Source of the DNA: Lachnospiraceae bacterium UBA3310
Lineage (GTDB): Bacteria; Bacillota; Clostridia; Lachnospirales; Lachnospiraceae
Assembly (NCBI GenBank): GCA_002361355.1
Contig: DESQ01000038.1
Location: forward strand, 47,548 to 111,547
Reading direction: 5' to 3'
Length of the DNA stretch: 64,000 nucleotides
In this document: one piece after another, positions 44,579-53,784 of the stretch
Layout of the letters: each line of letters opens with the position of its first letter
How positions within the stretch are numbered: the stretch's first letter is position 1
The notes under the pieces: model-generated
Seen by the model: the letters and a program-made list of their open reading frames with translations, nothing else
What the model was told of the DNA's origin: nothing
The model's database searches: none
Program-made: the position numbers and the translations under genes

Positions 44579-45795
44579 TGATAATCAAGAAATTTACAGC
44601 GAAAACTGAGAAGGAAGCGATCGAGAACGCCAGGAAGGAATTGGGGGAAGGCGTGGTCGTGATGAATGTAAAGCCCGTGAAAAACAAGGGCCTTTTCGCG
44701 TTCTTAAAGTCTCCCATGGTGGAAGTTACGGTAGCCCTCGAGGAGGAGAGCGAGAAGTATACGGCAGCGGTTTCGGCGATCAACAATGTGATCGCATCCA
44801 GTCAGAACAAAGAAAAAGAAAAAGAGGAAGAACCAGAAAAAAGAACGCCTGTTATAGAAACGGCGGCTGAAAAGAGAGACAGCGCAATCGAAGAGAAACT
44901 GGACAGCCTGCAGTCTCTTCTGGAACAACAACTGCAAAAACCGGAAGAAGAGAAAAAAGAGGAGAAGGAAGCCGAGGAGAAGAAGGAGGAGTCGGAGACG
45001 GATAAATTCATGCACCTTCTGCATGACACCATGCTGGAGAACGAGGTGGATGAGAAGTATGCGCAGGAGATCATCGACGAGATTGAGCTGATCAATAAGC
45101 CGAATATTCCCTTTGACTATGCGCTGGCGAATATCTATCAGAAGATGATCCTCAAGTTCGGCAAGCCAAGCGGCATTGAGCCGGCGACAAACGGTGGCAT
45201 CAAACTTGTATTTTTTATCGGGCCTACCGGGGTGGGCAAGACTACGACGATTGCCAAAATCGCTTCAAAGTTCCGGGTAGATGAGAAAAAGAAGGTGGCG
45301 CTCCTCACGGCGGACACTTACCGCATCGCCGCGGCGGAGCAGCTTCGCACCTACGCAAATATTCTGGAAGTGCCTTTCCGCGTGATCTATACGGTAGAGG
45401 AGATCAACAAGGCGCTTGAAGATTTCAAGGGATATGACTATATTATGATTGACACGGCGGGACATTCCCACCAGAATACCACACAAAAGGATAACATGCG
45501 TAATATTATACATTCTGTGGACGATGTTGTTGAGAAGGAGGTTCATCTGGTTCTGAGCGCCACAACGAAATACAGGGATCTGATCAGCATAGCGGATTCC
45601 TATAAGGAGATGGCGGACTACAAGCTGATTTTTACCAAACTGGACGAGACGACGACACTTGGAAATCTCCTGAACCTGAGGCTCTATACGGGAGCTTCGC
45701 TGTCCTATGTGACCTGTGGACAGAATGTACCGGACGACATTGAGGATTTCAATCCGCAAAAGACGGTCAAGAGATTGCTTGGAGGGAAGAACTAA
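44578..45795 (+). CDS. flhF: flagellar SRP-like GTPase FlhF
   Basis: GTPase that sets flagellar number and position with FlhG. The 405 residues have a B domain, a long Glu/Lys-rich linker (about 75-145), and the NG domain: FIGPTGVGKTTTIAKIA (G1), LLTADTYRIAAAEQLRTYA, DTAGHSHQN (G3) and TKLDETTTLGNLLNL (G4/G5). Typical length and position after flhA. Confidence 0.96.
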   Translation: MIIKKFTAKTEKEAIENARKELGEGVVVMNVKPVKNKGLFAFLKSPMVEVTVALEEESEKYTAAVSAINNVIASSQNKEKEKEEEPEKRTPVIETAAEKRDSAIEEKLDSLQSLLEQQLQKPEEEKKEEKEAEEKKEESETDKFMHLLHDTMLENEVDEKYAQEIIDEIELINKPNIPFDYALANIYQKMILKFGKPSGIEPATNGGIKLVFFIGPTGVGKTTTIAKIASKFRVDEKKKVALLTADTYRIAAAEQLRTYANILEVPFRVIYTVEEINKALEDFKGYDYIMIDTAGHSHQNTTQKDNMRNIIHSVDDVVEKEVHLVLSATTKYRDLISIADSYKEMADYKLIFTKLDETTTLGNLLNLRLYTGASLSYVTCGQNVPDDIEDFNPQKTVKRLLGGKN

Positions 45796-45807
45796 GGAGG
45801 AAGCCTC

Positions 45808-46683
45808 ATGGATCAGGCTGAACAACTGAGAAGAATTATAAAGGGAAGCGCCCCACCGAAACGCCCTCTGGCAAGGATCATCACTGTTACCAGCGGCAAA
45901 GGCGGTGTGGGAAAATCAAATACGGCTATCAATCTTGCCGTACAACTGCGTAAGATCGGTCAGAAAGTCATCATTCTCGATGCGGATTTCGGGCTTGCCA
46001 ACATAGAGATTATGTTTGGGGCGGTGCCAAAACATAACTTATGTGATTTAATATATCAGGGTAAGAGTATCAAGGACATTATCACATGGGGTCCCATGGA
46101 GGTGGGGTTTATATCGGGTGGTTCCGGGATCACCGGACTATCCAACCTAAACAGAGATGAACTGAGCTATATCATTGAAAATCTGGCGGAGTTGGATGAG
46201 ATGGCCGATACGATTATTGTGGATACCGGGGCGGGAATTGCCGACGCGGTGCTGGAGTTTCTGGTGGCGAGCGGAGAGATTCTTCTTGTGACGACGCCGG
46301 AGCCCACTTCGATTACGGATTCTTATTCACTCCTTAAGGCATTAAGCCGTCATCCCCGTTACCACGCGGAGGTGACAAAGATCAGGGTACTGGCTAACAA
46401 GGTCACGGGGGAAGCGGAGGCGCAGGCTCTTTATGCGAAGCTGGAGACGGTGGTGGAACGCTATCTGAAAGTGCCGATTTCCTATCTCGGCATGATACCG
46501 CAGGATCCTCAGCTTGCGAAAGCGGTTATGCAGCAGATGCCGGTGTCGTTGGAAAATCCGAAGGCAAGGTCGGCGGTCGCCTATGAAATGATTGTGGCGA
46601 AGCTTACGAACAGAGAACTCAACAAAAATCTTCCGAGACGTGGTATGGCGGCATTCTTTTCGCATATCATATCGGGGAAATAG
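45808..46683 (+). CDS. flhG: MinD-like ATPase FlhG (YlxH/FleN)
   Basis: ParA/MinD family partner of FlhF, limits flagellar number. The 291 residues begin with the FlhF-activating peptide region (MDQAEQLRRII), then the deviant Walker A TSGKGGVGKSNTAINLA, ILDADFGLANIEIM, and VDTGAGIADAVLEF. Ribosome site AAGGAGGAAG. Follows flhF by 12 bases. Confidence 0.95.
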   Translation: MDQAEQLRRIIKGSAPPKRPLARIITVTSGKGGVGKSNTAINLAVQLRKIGQKVIILDADFGLANIEIMFGAVPKHNLCDLIYQGKSIKDIITWGPMEVGFISGGSGITGLSNLNRDELSYIIENLAELDEMADTIIVDTGAGIADAVLEFLVASGEILLVTTPEPTSITDSYSLLKALSRHPRYHAEVTKIRVLANKVTGEAEAQALYAKLETVVERYLKVPISYLGMIPQDPQLAKAVMQQMPVSLENPKARSAVAYEMIVAKLTNRELNKNLPRRGMAAFFSHIISGK

Positions 46684-46718
46684 AAACTCCGGAGGATTCT
46701 GGGGAGTAGGAGGTGCTT

Positions 46719-47444
46719 ATGGCAGGATTGTTGTCAAAATATGTGATACCGGGTGGCGAGGTAGAACTTAAGGCGATAGAGAGAGGCCGCGAGCAGGTGA
46801 ATGACAATATGCGCAAGACGCACCGCAGTCAGGTGCTCAATGTGCTTACGGAAGACCGGGTGGAAGTTTCGATGCCGATTGAGGACAGTAAACTGATTCT
46901 TCTGCCGGTGGACGGCGAATACGACATGTATTTTTATGGGGACAACGTGGTTTACCAGTGTAACGCACGGGTGGTTGACAGATATAAATATAACAGCAGA
47001 TATGTGCTGGTGATGGATCTGACCAGCAATCTGCGCAACTATCAGAGGAGGGAATACTACCGCTTTAGCTGTGCACTGGAGATGGATTCCAGGCAGATTG
47101 GCGAGGAGGAAATCGCCATTGCGTCGCAGGAGGAACTTCTGCCCGAGCTTCCCTTAAAGAGCAGCGTGATTGTGGATATCAGCGGTGGAGGTTTGCGTTT
47201 TGTAGCATATTATGCCTATGAGGTGAACAGCCTGATTTTATGTAAGTACCATCTCACGGTGGAAGGAAAAGAAAAGGAGTACCGGCTGGTGGGAAAGGTG
47301 CTGGCAGTGAACGAGCTTACCCATAAACCGGGCGTATTCGACCACAGAGTACAGTTTGTCAATGTGGATCCTCAGGACAGAGAGGAGATTATACAGTATA
47401 TTTTTGATGAGGCAAGAAAGACCCACAGGAAAACAGAAGGGTAG
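46719..47444 (+). CDS. PilZ-domain c-di-GMP-binding flagellar brake protein (YcgR/MotI type)
   Basis: A 241-residue protein with an N-terminal YcgR-like domain (about 1-105) and a C-terminal PilZ domain. The c-di-GMP-binding residues are intact: RxxxR at Arg111-Arg115 in QRREYYRF, and DxSxxG at Asp153-Gly158 in DISGGG. Family members slow or disengage the motor at high c-di-GMP. ATG at 46719 follows TAGGAGG; a GTG at 46713 overlaps it. Placed between flhG and cheB; the B. subtilis counterpart is encoded elsewhere. Confidence 0.9.
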   Translation: MAGLLSKYVIPGGEVELKAIERGREQVNDNMRKTHRSQVLNVLTEDRVEVSMPIEDSKLILLPVDGEYDMYFYGDNVVYQCNARVVDRYKYNSRYVLVMDLTSNLRNYQRREYYRFSCALEMDSRQIGEEEIAIASQEELLPELPLKSSVIVDISGGGLRFVAYYAYEVNSLILCKYHLTVEGKEKEYRLVGKVLAVNELTHKPGVFDHRVQFVNVDPQDREEIIQYIFDEARKTHRKTEG

Positions 47445-47513
47445 TTTTCAGATAAAGAAAAGGGGTCTTTGACAGAGCGGAATTGCAGTGATAGGAGGTG
47501 CAGATCAGGATAA

Positions 47514-48692
47514 ATGAAAAATATATTGCTTGTTGACGACTCTGCACTCATGAGAAGGGTGCTCTGTGATATAATAGAGACAGATAAACGATTCCGTGTA
47601 CAGGATAGGGCAGTGAATGGCCTGGACGCACTGAGCATGCTCAGTCGGAAGACTTACGACGCAGTGATTTTGGATGTCAACATGCCGCAGATGAACGGCC
47701 TGGAGCTGTTGAAAGAACTGCAGAAGCGTAAAATTTCGGCAAAAATTATTATGGCAAGCACAGACACGGCGGACGGCGCGAAGGTTACGCTGGACGCATT
47801 GGAACTGGGCGCCCTTGATTTTATCCATAAGCCCTCTAACGCCTTGGAATGCCGCAGCGGTATGTTTGGAGAGGAGCTTTTGCGGATTTTAGCGGCGGTG
47901 ACAGATCTCGAGCCGCAGCCTGGTTCGGTTGCATCCGCTCCGGCGCGTACCATCGCTTCGCCGCGTACTTTAACGGGAACGGCGGCAGCAAATCCGGCAA
48001 AAACAAATTTGCCTGTCAGACAGACAGACATACCGCCAACGCAGTTACCGCTGCCGGAGCGGCCGGAGAAAAAGTACCCGTCTGTCCCTTTCGGGAAAGC
48101 GGTCTACGATCCGGGAAGCCAGATTGTGGCGCTGGCAAGTTCCACCGGAGGACCGAAAGCGCTGCAGGCGGTTATTCCGAAGCTGCCGGCAAATCTGAAA
48201 GCGCCGGTGGTGATCGTGCAGCATATGCCTTTTGGATTTACGGCTTCTCTTTCGGAGCGGCTTAATTCCTTAAGTGAGCTTAACGTGAAAGAGGCGGCGG
48301 AAGGGGATGTGCTTATGTCCGGCAATGTGTATATCGCTATGGGAGGCAAGCACCTGAATGTCATCAATAATGGCGGCAGATATACGATTCACTACTCGGA
48401 TGAACCGGCCAGGGAGGGTGTGAAGCCCTGCGCAAACTATATGTATGAATCTTTGATGGACAGCAAGTTTGACCGGATTTTATGTGTTGTCCTGACGGGA
48501 ATGGGTGCGGACGGTACACAGGGAATCATGCATCTGAAAGAGAAAAAGAAAATTCATGTGATTGTACAAGAGGCGAGTACATGTGCCGTATACGGGATGC
48601 CGAAGAGCGTGGTAAACGCGGGATTGGCGGATCAGGCGGTGCCGCTTGAGCAGATCGCACAGGAAATCATAACAAACGTGGGGGTAAAATAA
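47514..48692 (+). CDS. cheB: chemotaxis response regulator protein-glutamate methylesterase CheB
   Basis: Demethylates or deamidates chemoreceptors. The 392 residues have a receiver domain (phospho-Asp in VILDVNMPQMNG), an Ala/Thr/Pro-rich linker (about 135-190), and the methylesterase domain with catalytic Ser in ASSTGGPKAL, His in VQHMPFGFT and Asp in GMGADGTQG. Ribosome site GATAGGAGGTG. CheR is not in this window. Confidence 0.96.
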   Translation: MKNILLVDDSALMRRVLCDIIETDKRFRVQDRAVNGLDALSMLSRKTYDAVILDVNMPQMNGLELLKELQKRKISAKIIMASTDTADGAKVTLDALELGALDFIHKPSNALECRSGMFGEELLRILAAVTDLEPQPGSVASAPARTIASPRTLTGTAAANPAKTNLPVRQTDIPPTQLPLPERPEKKYPSVPFGKAVYDPGSQIVALASSTGGPKALQAVIPKLPANLKAPVVIVQHMPFGFTASLSERLNSLSELNVKEAAEGDVLMSGNVYIAMGGKHLNVINNGGRYTIHYSDEPAREGVKPCANYMYESLMDSKFDRILCVVLTGMGADGTQGIMHLKEKKKIHVIVQEASTCAVYGMPKSVVNAGLADQAVPLEQIAQEIITNVGVK

Positions 48693-48694
48693 TT

Positions 48695-50824
48695 ATGGAT
48701 GTAAGCCAGTATCTCGAGATTTTCCTTGATGAAACCAATGAACATCTGCAGAGTTTGAACACGCAGATTCTTGCGCTGGAGCAGGATCCGGAGAACATGG
48801 ATACGATCAATGAGATCTTCCGTGCCGCCCATTCCTTAAAGGGTATGGCAGGAACCATGGGCTACAAGAGAATGCAGAATCTGACGCATGATATGGAGAA
48901 CGTTTTCTCTGAGGTGAGAAACGGTAATATCAAGGTGAATGCAGATATGATCGATGTGCTTTTTCAGTGTCTTGACGCACTGGAAGAGTACAATACCACG
49001 ATCAGGGAGAGCTCCGATGAGGGCACGAACGATAACAGTGCGCTGATCAAGCGGTTGAATGATATCATGAACGGCGGCTCTGCGCCTGAGGCGAAGGAGG
49101 AGGCTCCTGCGGCGAAGCCGGCACAGGCTCCGGCATCGGCGGGAGGTGCTCTTCACGGTATCAAATTAAATGAGAGTCAACAGAGCGTGTTAAGCGAAGC
49201 CATCAAAGAGGGAAAGAATGTTTACGGGCTGACCGTAAAGGTACAGGAATCCTGTGTTTTGAAGGCAGCGAGAGCGTTTCTGGTGTTCAAGGCGATCGAG
49301 GAGACCAGTGAGATTATCGTTTCCGATCCGTCATCCCAGGATATTGAAGATGAGAAATTTGATTTGACATTCAGTCTGGTGGTTGTCTCTGATGCAGGGC
49401 TGGATGAGATACTGACAGCATCCAGGAGCGTGTCCGAGATTGAGGATGTTACCGGAGATGTTTTGAAGCTGGAGGATGTGAATGCAGGTGTAGCATCGGA
49501 TGAGCCGTCCGGAGCGGCCGAAGTACCCGCGGAAACGGCTCCGGAGACACCGGCGGCAACGCCTGCGGCTCCGGAAAAGGCGGCGCCTGCGGCTGCGCAG
49601 CCTGCGGCACAAAACCATGCGCCCGCACAGACGAATGCGCCTGCGGCGAAGAAGACGGCTAACAAGCCTGTCGTGAACAGAACTGTCAGGGTAGATATCG
49701 AGAAGCTGGATACGTTGATGAATCTGGTCAGCGAGCTTATTATCGCGAAGAACTCTCTTGTATCGGCATCTGCGATGTCAGGCAATTCGAGTCAGGCGGT
49801 AAACGAACAGATCGAATACCTGGAGAGCGTTACGACTTCCCTTCATGAATCGGTTATGAAAGTGCGAATGGTGCCTATTGAGAGCACGGTGAATAAATTT
49901 CCCCGTATGGTACGCGATCTGCAGAAGAAACTCGGCAAGAAGATGGAGCTTTACATGAGCGGTGAGGAGACGGAGCTTGACCGTACCGTGGTAGACCAGA
50001 TCGGCGATCCGCTGATGCACTTACTCCGTAATTCTGCCGACCACGGACTGGAGTCAGCCGAGGTGCGTAAGCAGAGAGGGAAGCCGGAGGTCGGTTCTAT
50101 CTTCCTTGACGCTTATCAGGACGGCAATAACGTTGTCATTGAAGTGAGGGATGACGGTAACGGTATCGATACGGAGGCCGTTAAGAATAAGGCCATTGAG
50201 AGAGGCGTTATCACGCCGGAACAGGGCGAAGCCATGAGCGAGAAGGAGATTATCGGCCTTCTTTTCAACGCAGGTTTCTCCACGGCGAAGGTGGTTTCCG
50301 ACGTATCCGGACGAGGCGTTGGCCTTGACGTGGTAAAATCCATGATCGAGTCCTTAAGCGGTGAGGTGGAAGTGAAGTCCAAGCTGGGAGAGGGCAGTAC
50401 ATGGACGATCAGACTTCCGCTTACGCTGGCGATTATTCAGGCTCTTATGGTGGAGATTGGCGATGAGAAATATGCCATTGCCCTTGGCTCCATTCAGACG
50501 ATAGAGGATATTCCACCCGCGGATGTGAAGCTGGTGCAGGCTAAGGAAGTGATACAACTGCGTGATCTGGTGATTCCGTTAATCCGCTTAAACGAGATTC
50601 TGGATGTGCCGAGCGGGAAGAATCCGGAGGATAACCTGGTGGTTGTAGTTGTCAAGAAAGGTGATAAGATGGCCGGTCTTGTGGTAGACGAACTGATCGG
50701 ACAGCAGGAGATCGTTATCAAGTCACTTGGCAAATATATCAGCAAGTGCAAGATTATCAGCGGTGCGACTGTGTTAGGTGATGGCGAAGTTGCGCTGATT
50801 CTGGATGCCAACGCACTGATCTGA
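48695..50824 (+). CDS. cheA: chemotaxis histidine kinase CheA
   Basis: Central kinase phosphorylating CheY and CheB. The 709 residues have P1 with the phospho-His in FRAAHSLKGMAG, a P2-like domain (about 155-260), an Ala/Pro-rich linker (about 270-330), the P3 dimerisation helices, P4 ATPase boxes (HLLRNSADHGLES; VRDDGNGID; GRGVGLDVVKSMIE), and a CheW-like P5. Starts just after cheB. Confidence 0.97.
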   Translation: MDVSQYLEIFLDETNEHLQSLNTQILALEQDPENMDTINEIFRAAHSLKGMAGTMGYKRMQNLTHDMENVFSEVRNGNIKVNADMIDVLFQCLDALEEYNTTIRESSDEGTNDNSALIKRLNDIMNGGSAPEAKEEAPAAKPAQAPASAGGALHGIKLNESQQSVLSEAIKEGKNVYGLTVKVQESCVLKAARAFLVFKAIEETSEIIVSDPSSQDIEDEKFDLTFSLVVVSDAGLDEILTASRSVSEIEDVTGDVLKLEDVNAGVASDEPSGAAEVPAETAPETPAATPAAPEKAAPAAAQPAAQNHAPAQTNAPAAKKTANKPVVNRTVRVDIEKLDTLMNLVSELIIAKNSLVSASAMSGNSSQAVNEQIEYLESVTTSLHESVMKVRMVPIESTVNKFPRMVRDLQKKLGKKMELYMSGEETELDRTVVDQIGDPLMHLLRNSADHGLESAEVRKQRGKPEVGSIFLDAYQDGNNVVIEVRDDGNGIDTEAVKNKAIERGVITPEQGEAMSEKEIIGLLFNAGFSTAKVVSDVSGRGVGLDVVKSMIESLSGEVEVKSKLGEGSTWTIRLPLTLAIIQALMVEIGDEKYAIALGSIQTIEDIPPADVKLVQAKEVIQLRDLVIPLIRLNEILDVPSGKNPEDNLVVVVVKKGDKMAGLVVDELIGQQEIVIKSLGKYISKCKIISGATVLGDGEVALILDANALI

Positions 50825-50843
50825 CGGGAGGGAGGAAGAAGAT

Positions 50844-51317
50844 ATGAGTGAAGCAAATGCATTAATAGATGAACTGAGGCCGGTGGGAGAAACCACACAG
50901 TTTATTGTGATCAGGCTCGGCGATGAACAGTACGGTATTGATATTAAGTATATAGACAATATTGTCAGGATGCAGCACATTACCAGAGTGCCCAAGGTGG
51001 ATGATTATCTGAAAGGGGTAATCAATTTGAGAGGTGAGGTTATTCCGGTTATGAGTATCCGCATCAAGATGGGACTGGAGCCGGATGTGGAGACCAAGTC
51101 CAGCAGAATTATTATCCTGAAATTAGAACAGCAGGGTACGATCGGCGTGATTGTTGACGAAGTTAAGGAGGTCGTAACTCTGGAGAATGAGAGAATAGAA
51201 AAGGTGGCTTATGACTCAAAGGATGAGAAGGCAAATTTCCTTTGCGGAGTTGGTAAGAGTGAGGGAGGATTGATCTCTCTGCTCGATTTGAATGCGGTTG
51301 TCTTGGAAAATGTATAG
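50844..51317 (+). CDS. cheW: chemotaxis adaptor CheW
   Basis: Scaffold linking receptors and CheA. The 157 residues contain FIVIRLGDEQYGIDIKYID, KGVINLRGEVIPVMSIRIK and VIVDEVKEVVTLENE, the CheW pattern. Follows cheA by 19 bases with GGGAGGAAG. Confidence 0.97.
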   Translation: MSEANALIDELRPVGETTQFIVIRLGDEQYGIDIKYIDNIVRMQHITRVPKVDDYLKGVINLRGEVIPVMSIRIKMGLEPDVETKSSRIIILKLEQQGTIGVIVDEVKEVVTLENERIEKVAYDSKDEKANFLCGVGKSEGGLISLLDLNAVVLENV

Positions 51318-51328
51318 GAGGTGCAAGA

Positions 51329-51946
51329 GTGGGCGAAATTAACCTGGACAACATGTCGAATGAATACTTTGACGTTCTGAGAGAGTTGGGCAATATTGGC
51401 GCGGGAAACGCGACCACAGCTTTGGCGCAGATGATTCAGTGTAAGATCGACATGTCGGTTCCTCAAGTGCAGCTTCTTGAGTTTAAGGAATTGGGCGCGG
51501 CCATGGGCGGCGAAGAACTGGTGATGGCGGGTATTTACCTCGCCATTGACGGAGATATTCAGGGCAGCATTATGTTCCTGTTGGAGAAAAAGGCGGCGAA
51601 ACATCTGGTAGCCAAACTGATGGGGATGGAGTCGGAGTCGGAGGAACTCTCGGAGATGGAACTCTCCGCGCTGCAGGAAGTGGGAAACATTATCACTGGC
51701 GCGTATTTGAACTCCCTGTCGAGTATCACGAATCTGACTATTTATCCTTCTGTGCCGGAGCTGACGGTGGATATGGCCGGAGCAATCTTAAGCGTGCCGG
51801 CGATAGAGTTTGCCGCTCTCGGGGACAGAATGTTGATGATTCAGACACAGTTTTTTGACGAGATGGTTTTAGACGGATATTTTATCCTGATTCCGGATCT
51901 GGATTCATATGGTAAGATGCTATCGGCGCTGGGAATCAGCTTGTGA
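51329..51946 (+). CDS. cheC: CheY-P phosphatase CheC
   Basis: Dephosphorylates CheY-P and binds CheD. The 205 residues hold both active-site motifs of the family with Glu and Asn: LRELGNIGAGNATTAL and LQEVGNIITGAYLNSL. GTG start after AGGAGGTG. The cheC-cheD pairing is the Gram-positive adaptation system. Confidence 0.96.
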   Translation: MGEINLDNMSNEYFDVLRELGNIGAGNATTALAQMIQCKIDMSVPQVQLLEFKELGAAMGGEELVMAGIYLAIDGDIQGSIMFLLEKKAAKHLVAKLMGMESESEELSEMELSALQEVGNIITGAYLNSLSSITNLTIYPSVPELTVDMAGAILSVPAIEFAALGDRMLMIQTQFFDEMVLDGYFILIPDLDSYGKMLSALGISL

Positions 51947-52001
51947 GCAGACGGCGCCCTTGGATATGGATTAAGAAGTGTAAACGGGAGAATGCAGTGC
52001 T

Positions 52002-52487
52002 ATGGGAGTAGAGATAAAGGTCGGAATGGCCGACTTAAATGTATGCGTCAGTCCCGATAGGATTACGACATTGGGACTGGGGTCTTGTGTAGGTATTGCG
52101 ATTCGCGATCCGGTCACAAAGATCGGTGGATTGGCACATATTATGCTGCCGGATTCCACGACGATTCGCAATAACTCCAACATACCTAAATTTGCGGACA
52201 CAGGGATAGAGGAACTTGTGAAGCAGGTGACCAGAAGAGGAGCAAACAGAACGAGGCTGGTAGCGAAGATAGCCGGCGGTGCGCAGATGTTTGGTTTTAA
52301 CAGCAACAGCGAGATGGTACGCGTGGGAGAGAGAAATGTACAGGCGACCAAGAAGAAGCTGGCGCAGATGAAAATTCCGATTCTGGCGGAAGATACGGGG
52401 AAAAATTTTGGAAGGACAGTAATTTTTTATCCGGAGACGGGGGATTTTGTAATCAGGGCAGTGGGTAAGCAGGAGTACAAAATCTGA
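52002..52487 (+). CDS. cheD: chemoreceptor glutamine deamidase CheD
   Basis: Deamidates receptor Gln residues and stimulates CheC. The 161 residues contain the catalytic Cys in TLGLGSCVGIAIRDP, the His in GGLAHIMLPDS and the conserved VAKIAGGAQMF. GGGAGAATG precedes the start weakly. Follows cheC. Confidence 0.95.
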   Translation: MGVEIKVGMADLNVCVSPDRITTLGLGSCVGIAIRDPVTKIGGLAHIMLPDSTTIRNNSNIPKFADTGIEELVKQVTRRGANRTRLVAKIAGGAQMFGFNSNSEMVRVGERNVQATKKKLAQMKIPILAEDTGKNFGRTVIFYPETGDFVIRAVGKQEYKI

Positions 52488-52521
52488 TCCCTGTGGGGAT
52501 GGATGATGGAAGGATAGCAAG

Positions 52522-52938
52522 GTGGACTGGGAAGAAAAAAACAACGAAGAGAAGGATGGCGCTGCGGCAGGCACTGAGTCAGAGGCTGAGGAATCCGAAG
52601 AGGAAGCCGTTTCAGAAGCGGAACCTGAGGAAGAGCTGGAAACGGCTGCCCAGCGTGAGGCAAGGGAAAAAAGAGAGGAAGAGGAGAGACAAGCGAAGGC
52701 GAGAAAGCGTAGATTGATCCCTCCTTTTGTCATGTTACTTGCCGGGGCAGTTGTCAGCATTGTCATGCGAATTTGGCACTACGACCTTCAGACGATGTTG
52801 ATTATTCTGCTGTGTGTGCTGCTTGGTTTTTATTTTGTTGGCCGTATTTTACAGATTATGCTTGACCGGTTTGAGCTTCAGATCCAGGAGGCTCATATGG
52901 AGGAGGGTGAAGTGATAGAGAAGGAACCCGAATCATAG
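52522..52938 (+). CDS. acidic membrane protein between cheD and sigD, function unknown
   Basis: A 138-residue protein: a Glu-rich N-terminal half (about 1-50), a basic stretch (QAKARKRRLIPP), two hydrophobic helices (about 66-82 and 88-110), and an acidic tail. GTG at 52522 follows AGCAAG weakly. No family recognised. B. subtilis has no gene between cheD and sigD, so this is an added gene. Its place within the transcript suggests a motility link, which is inference only. Confidence 0.7.
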   Translation: MDWEEKNNEEKDGAAAGTESEAEESEEEAVSEAEPEEELETAAQREAREKREEEERQAKARKRRLIPPFVMLLAGAVVSIVMRIWHYDLQTMLIILLCVLLGFYFVGRILQIMLDRFELQIQEAHMEEGEVIEKEPES

Positions 52939-52984
52939 AATGGCAGCGTGTCCGTAGCGAATTATAAGGGGAGCAGGAACTCTG

Positions 52985-53770
52985 ATGGACGAAACAGGCA
53001 AAAAGAAACTCTGGGAGGACTATGCAAATACCAAGTCCCCTGAGATACGGGAAAAGATCATATTGGAGTATGCGCCTTTGGTAAAGGTGGTGGCCGGACG
53101 CCTCAGCATGTATCTTGGGTATAATGTGGAGTATGAAGATCTTGTGAGTTATGGAGTCTTCGGCCTGATCGACGCTATTGATAAGTTTGACTGTCTCAAG
53201 GATGTCAAGTTTGAAACCTATGCAAGTCTGAGAATACGGGGGGCGATTTTGGATCAGATCCGCAAGATGGACTGGATACCGCGTACCATCAGGCAGAAGC
53301 AGAAGCGGATTGACGCTGCCATCAAGGAGATTGAGACACAGTATGGCAGGAGTGCAACGGACGAGGAAATTGCAAAGAGTCTGGGCATTACGGACGATGA
53401 GTATCTCGACTGGCAGTCCCAGATGAAAATCACCAATGTTGTGTCATTAAATGAATTTTTAGAGCAGGGAAGCGAAGTGCCCAATGAGGCCGGAAGTACC
53501 AGAAGCGCCGCCTTCGACTCTCCGGAGGAGATACTGGAGAGAGACGAGTTAAAAAAGATGTTGGCGCAGGCGCTTGAGCTTTTGACGGAGAAGGAGCGCA
53601 AGGTGATTCTTCTCTACTATTACGAAGATTTGACGCTCAAGGAGATCAGTAATATACTTGAGGTGTCCGAGTCGAGAATTTCGCAGCTCCACACCAGGGC
53701 ATTACAGAAGATGAGAGGAAGAATGGGGGATTATATCGGGATTCTTACAGATACGGAAAAGCGAAAGTAG
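52985..53770 (+). CDS. sigD: flagellar sigma factor SigD/FliA (sigma-28)
   Basis: Directs late flagellar and chemotaxis transcription. The 261 residues contain region 2 (EYEDLVSYGVFGLIDAIDKF), KFETYASLRIRGAILDQIRK, DWIPRTIRQK (region 3) and region 4 LKEISNILEVSESRISQLHT. Ribosome site GGGGAGCAGG. No anti-sigma FlgM gene is in the window. Confidence 0.97.
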   Translation: MDETGKKKLWEDYANTKSPEIREKIILEYAPLVKVVAGRLSMYLGYNVEYEDLVSYGVFGLIDAIDKFDCLKDVKFETYASLRIRGAILDQIRKMDWIPRTIRQKQKRIDAAIKEIETQYGRSATDEEIAKSLGITDDEYLDWQSQMKITNVVSLNEFLEQGSEVPNEAGSTRSAAFDSPEEILERDELKKMLAQALELLTEKERKVILLYYYEDLTLKEISNILEVSESRISQLHTRALQKMRGRMGDYIGILTDTEKRK

Positions 53771-53784
53771 AAACAGGGGTGTAT

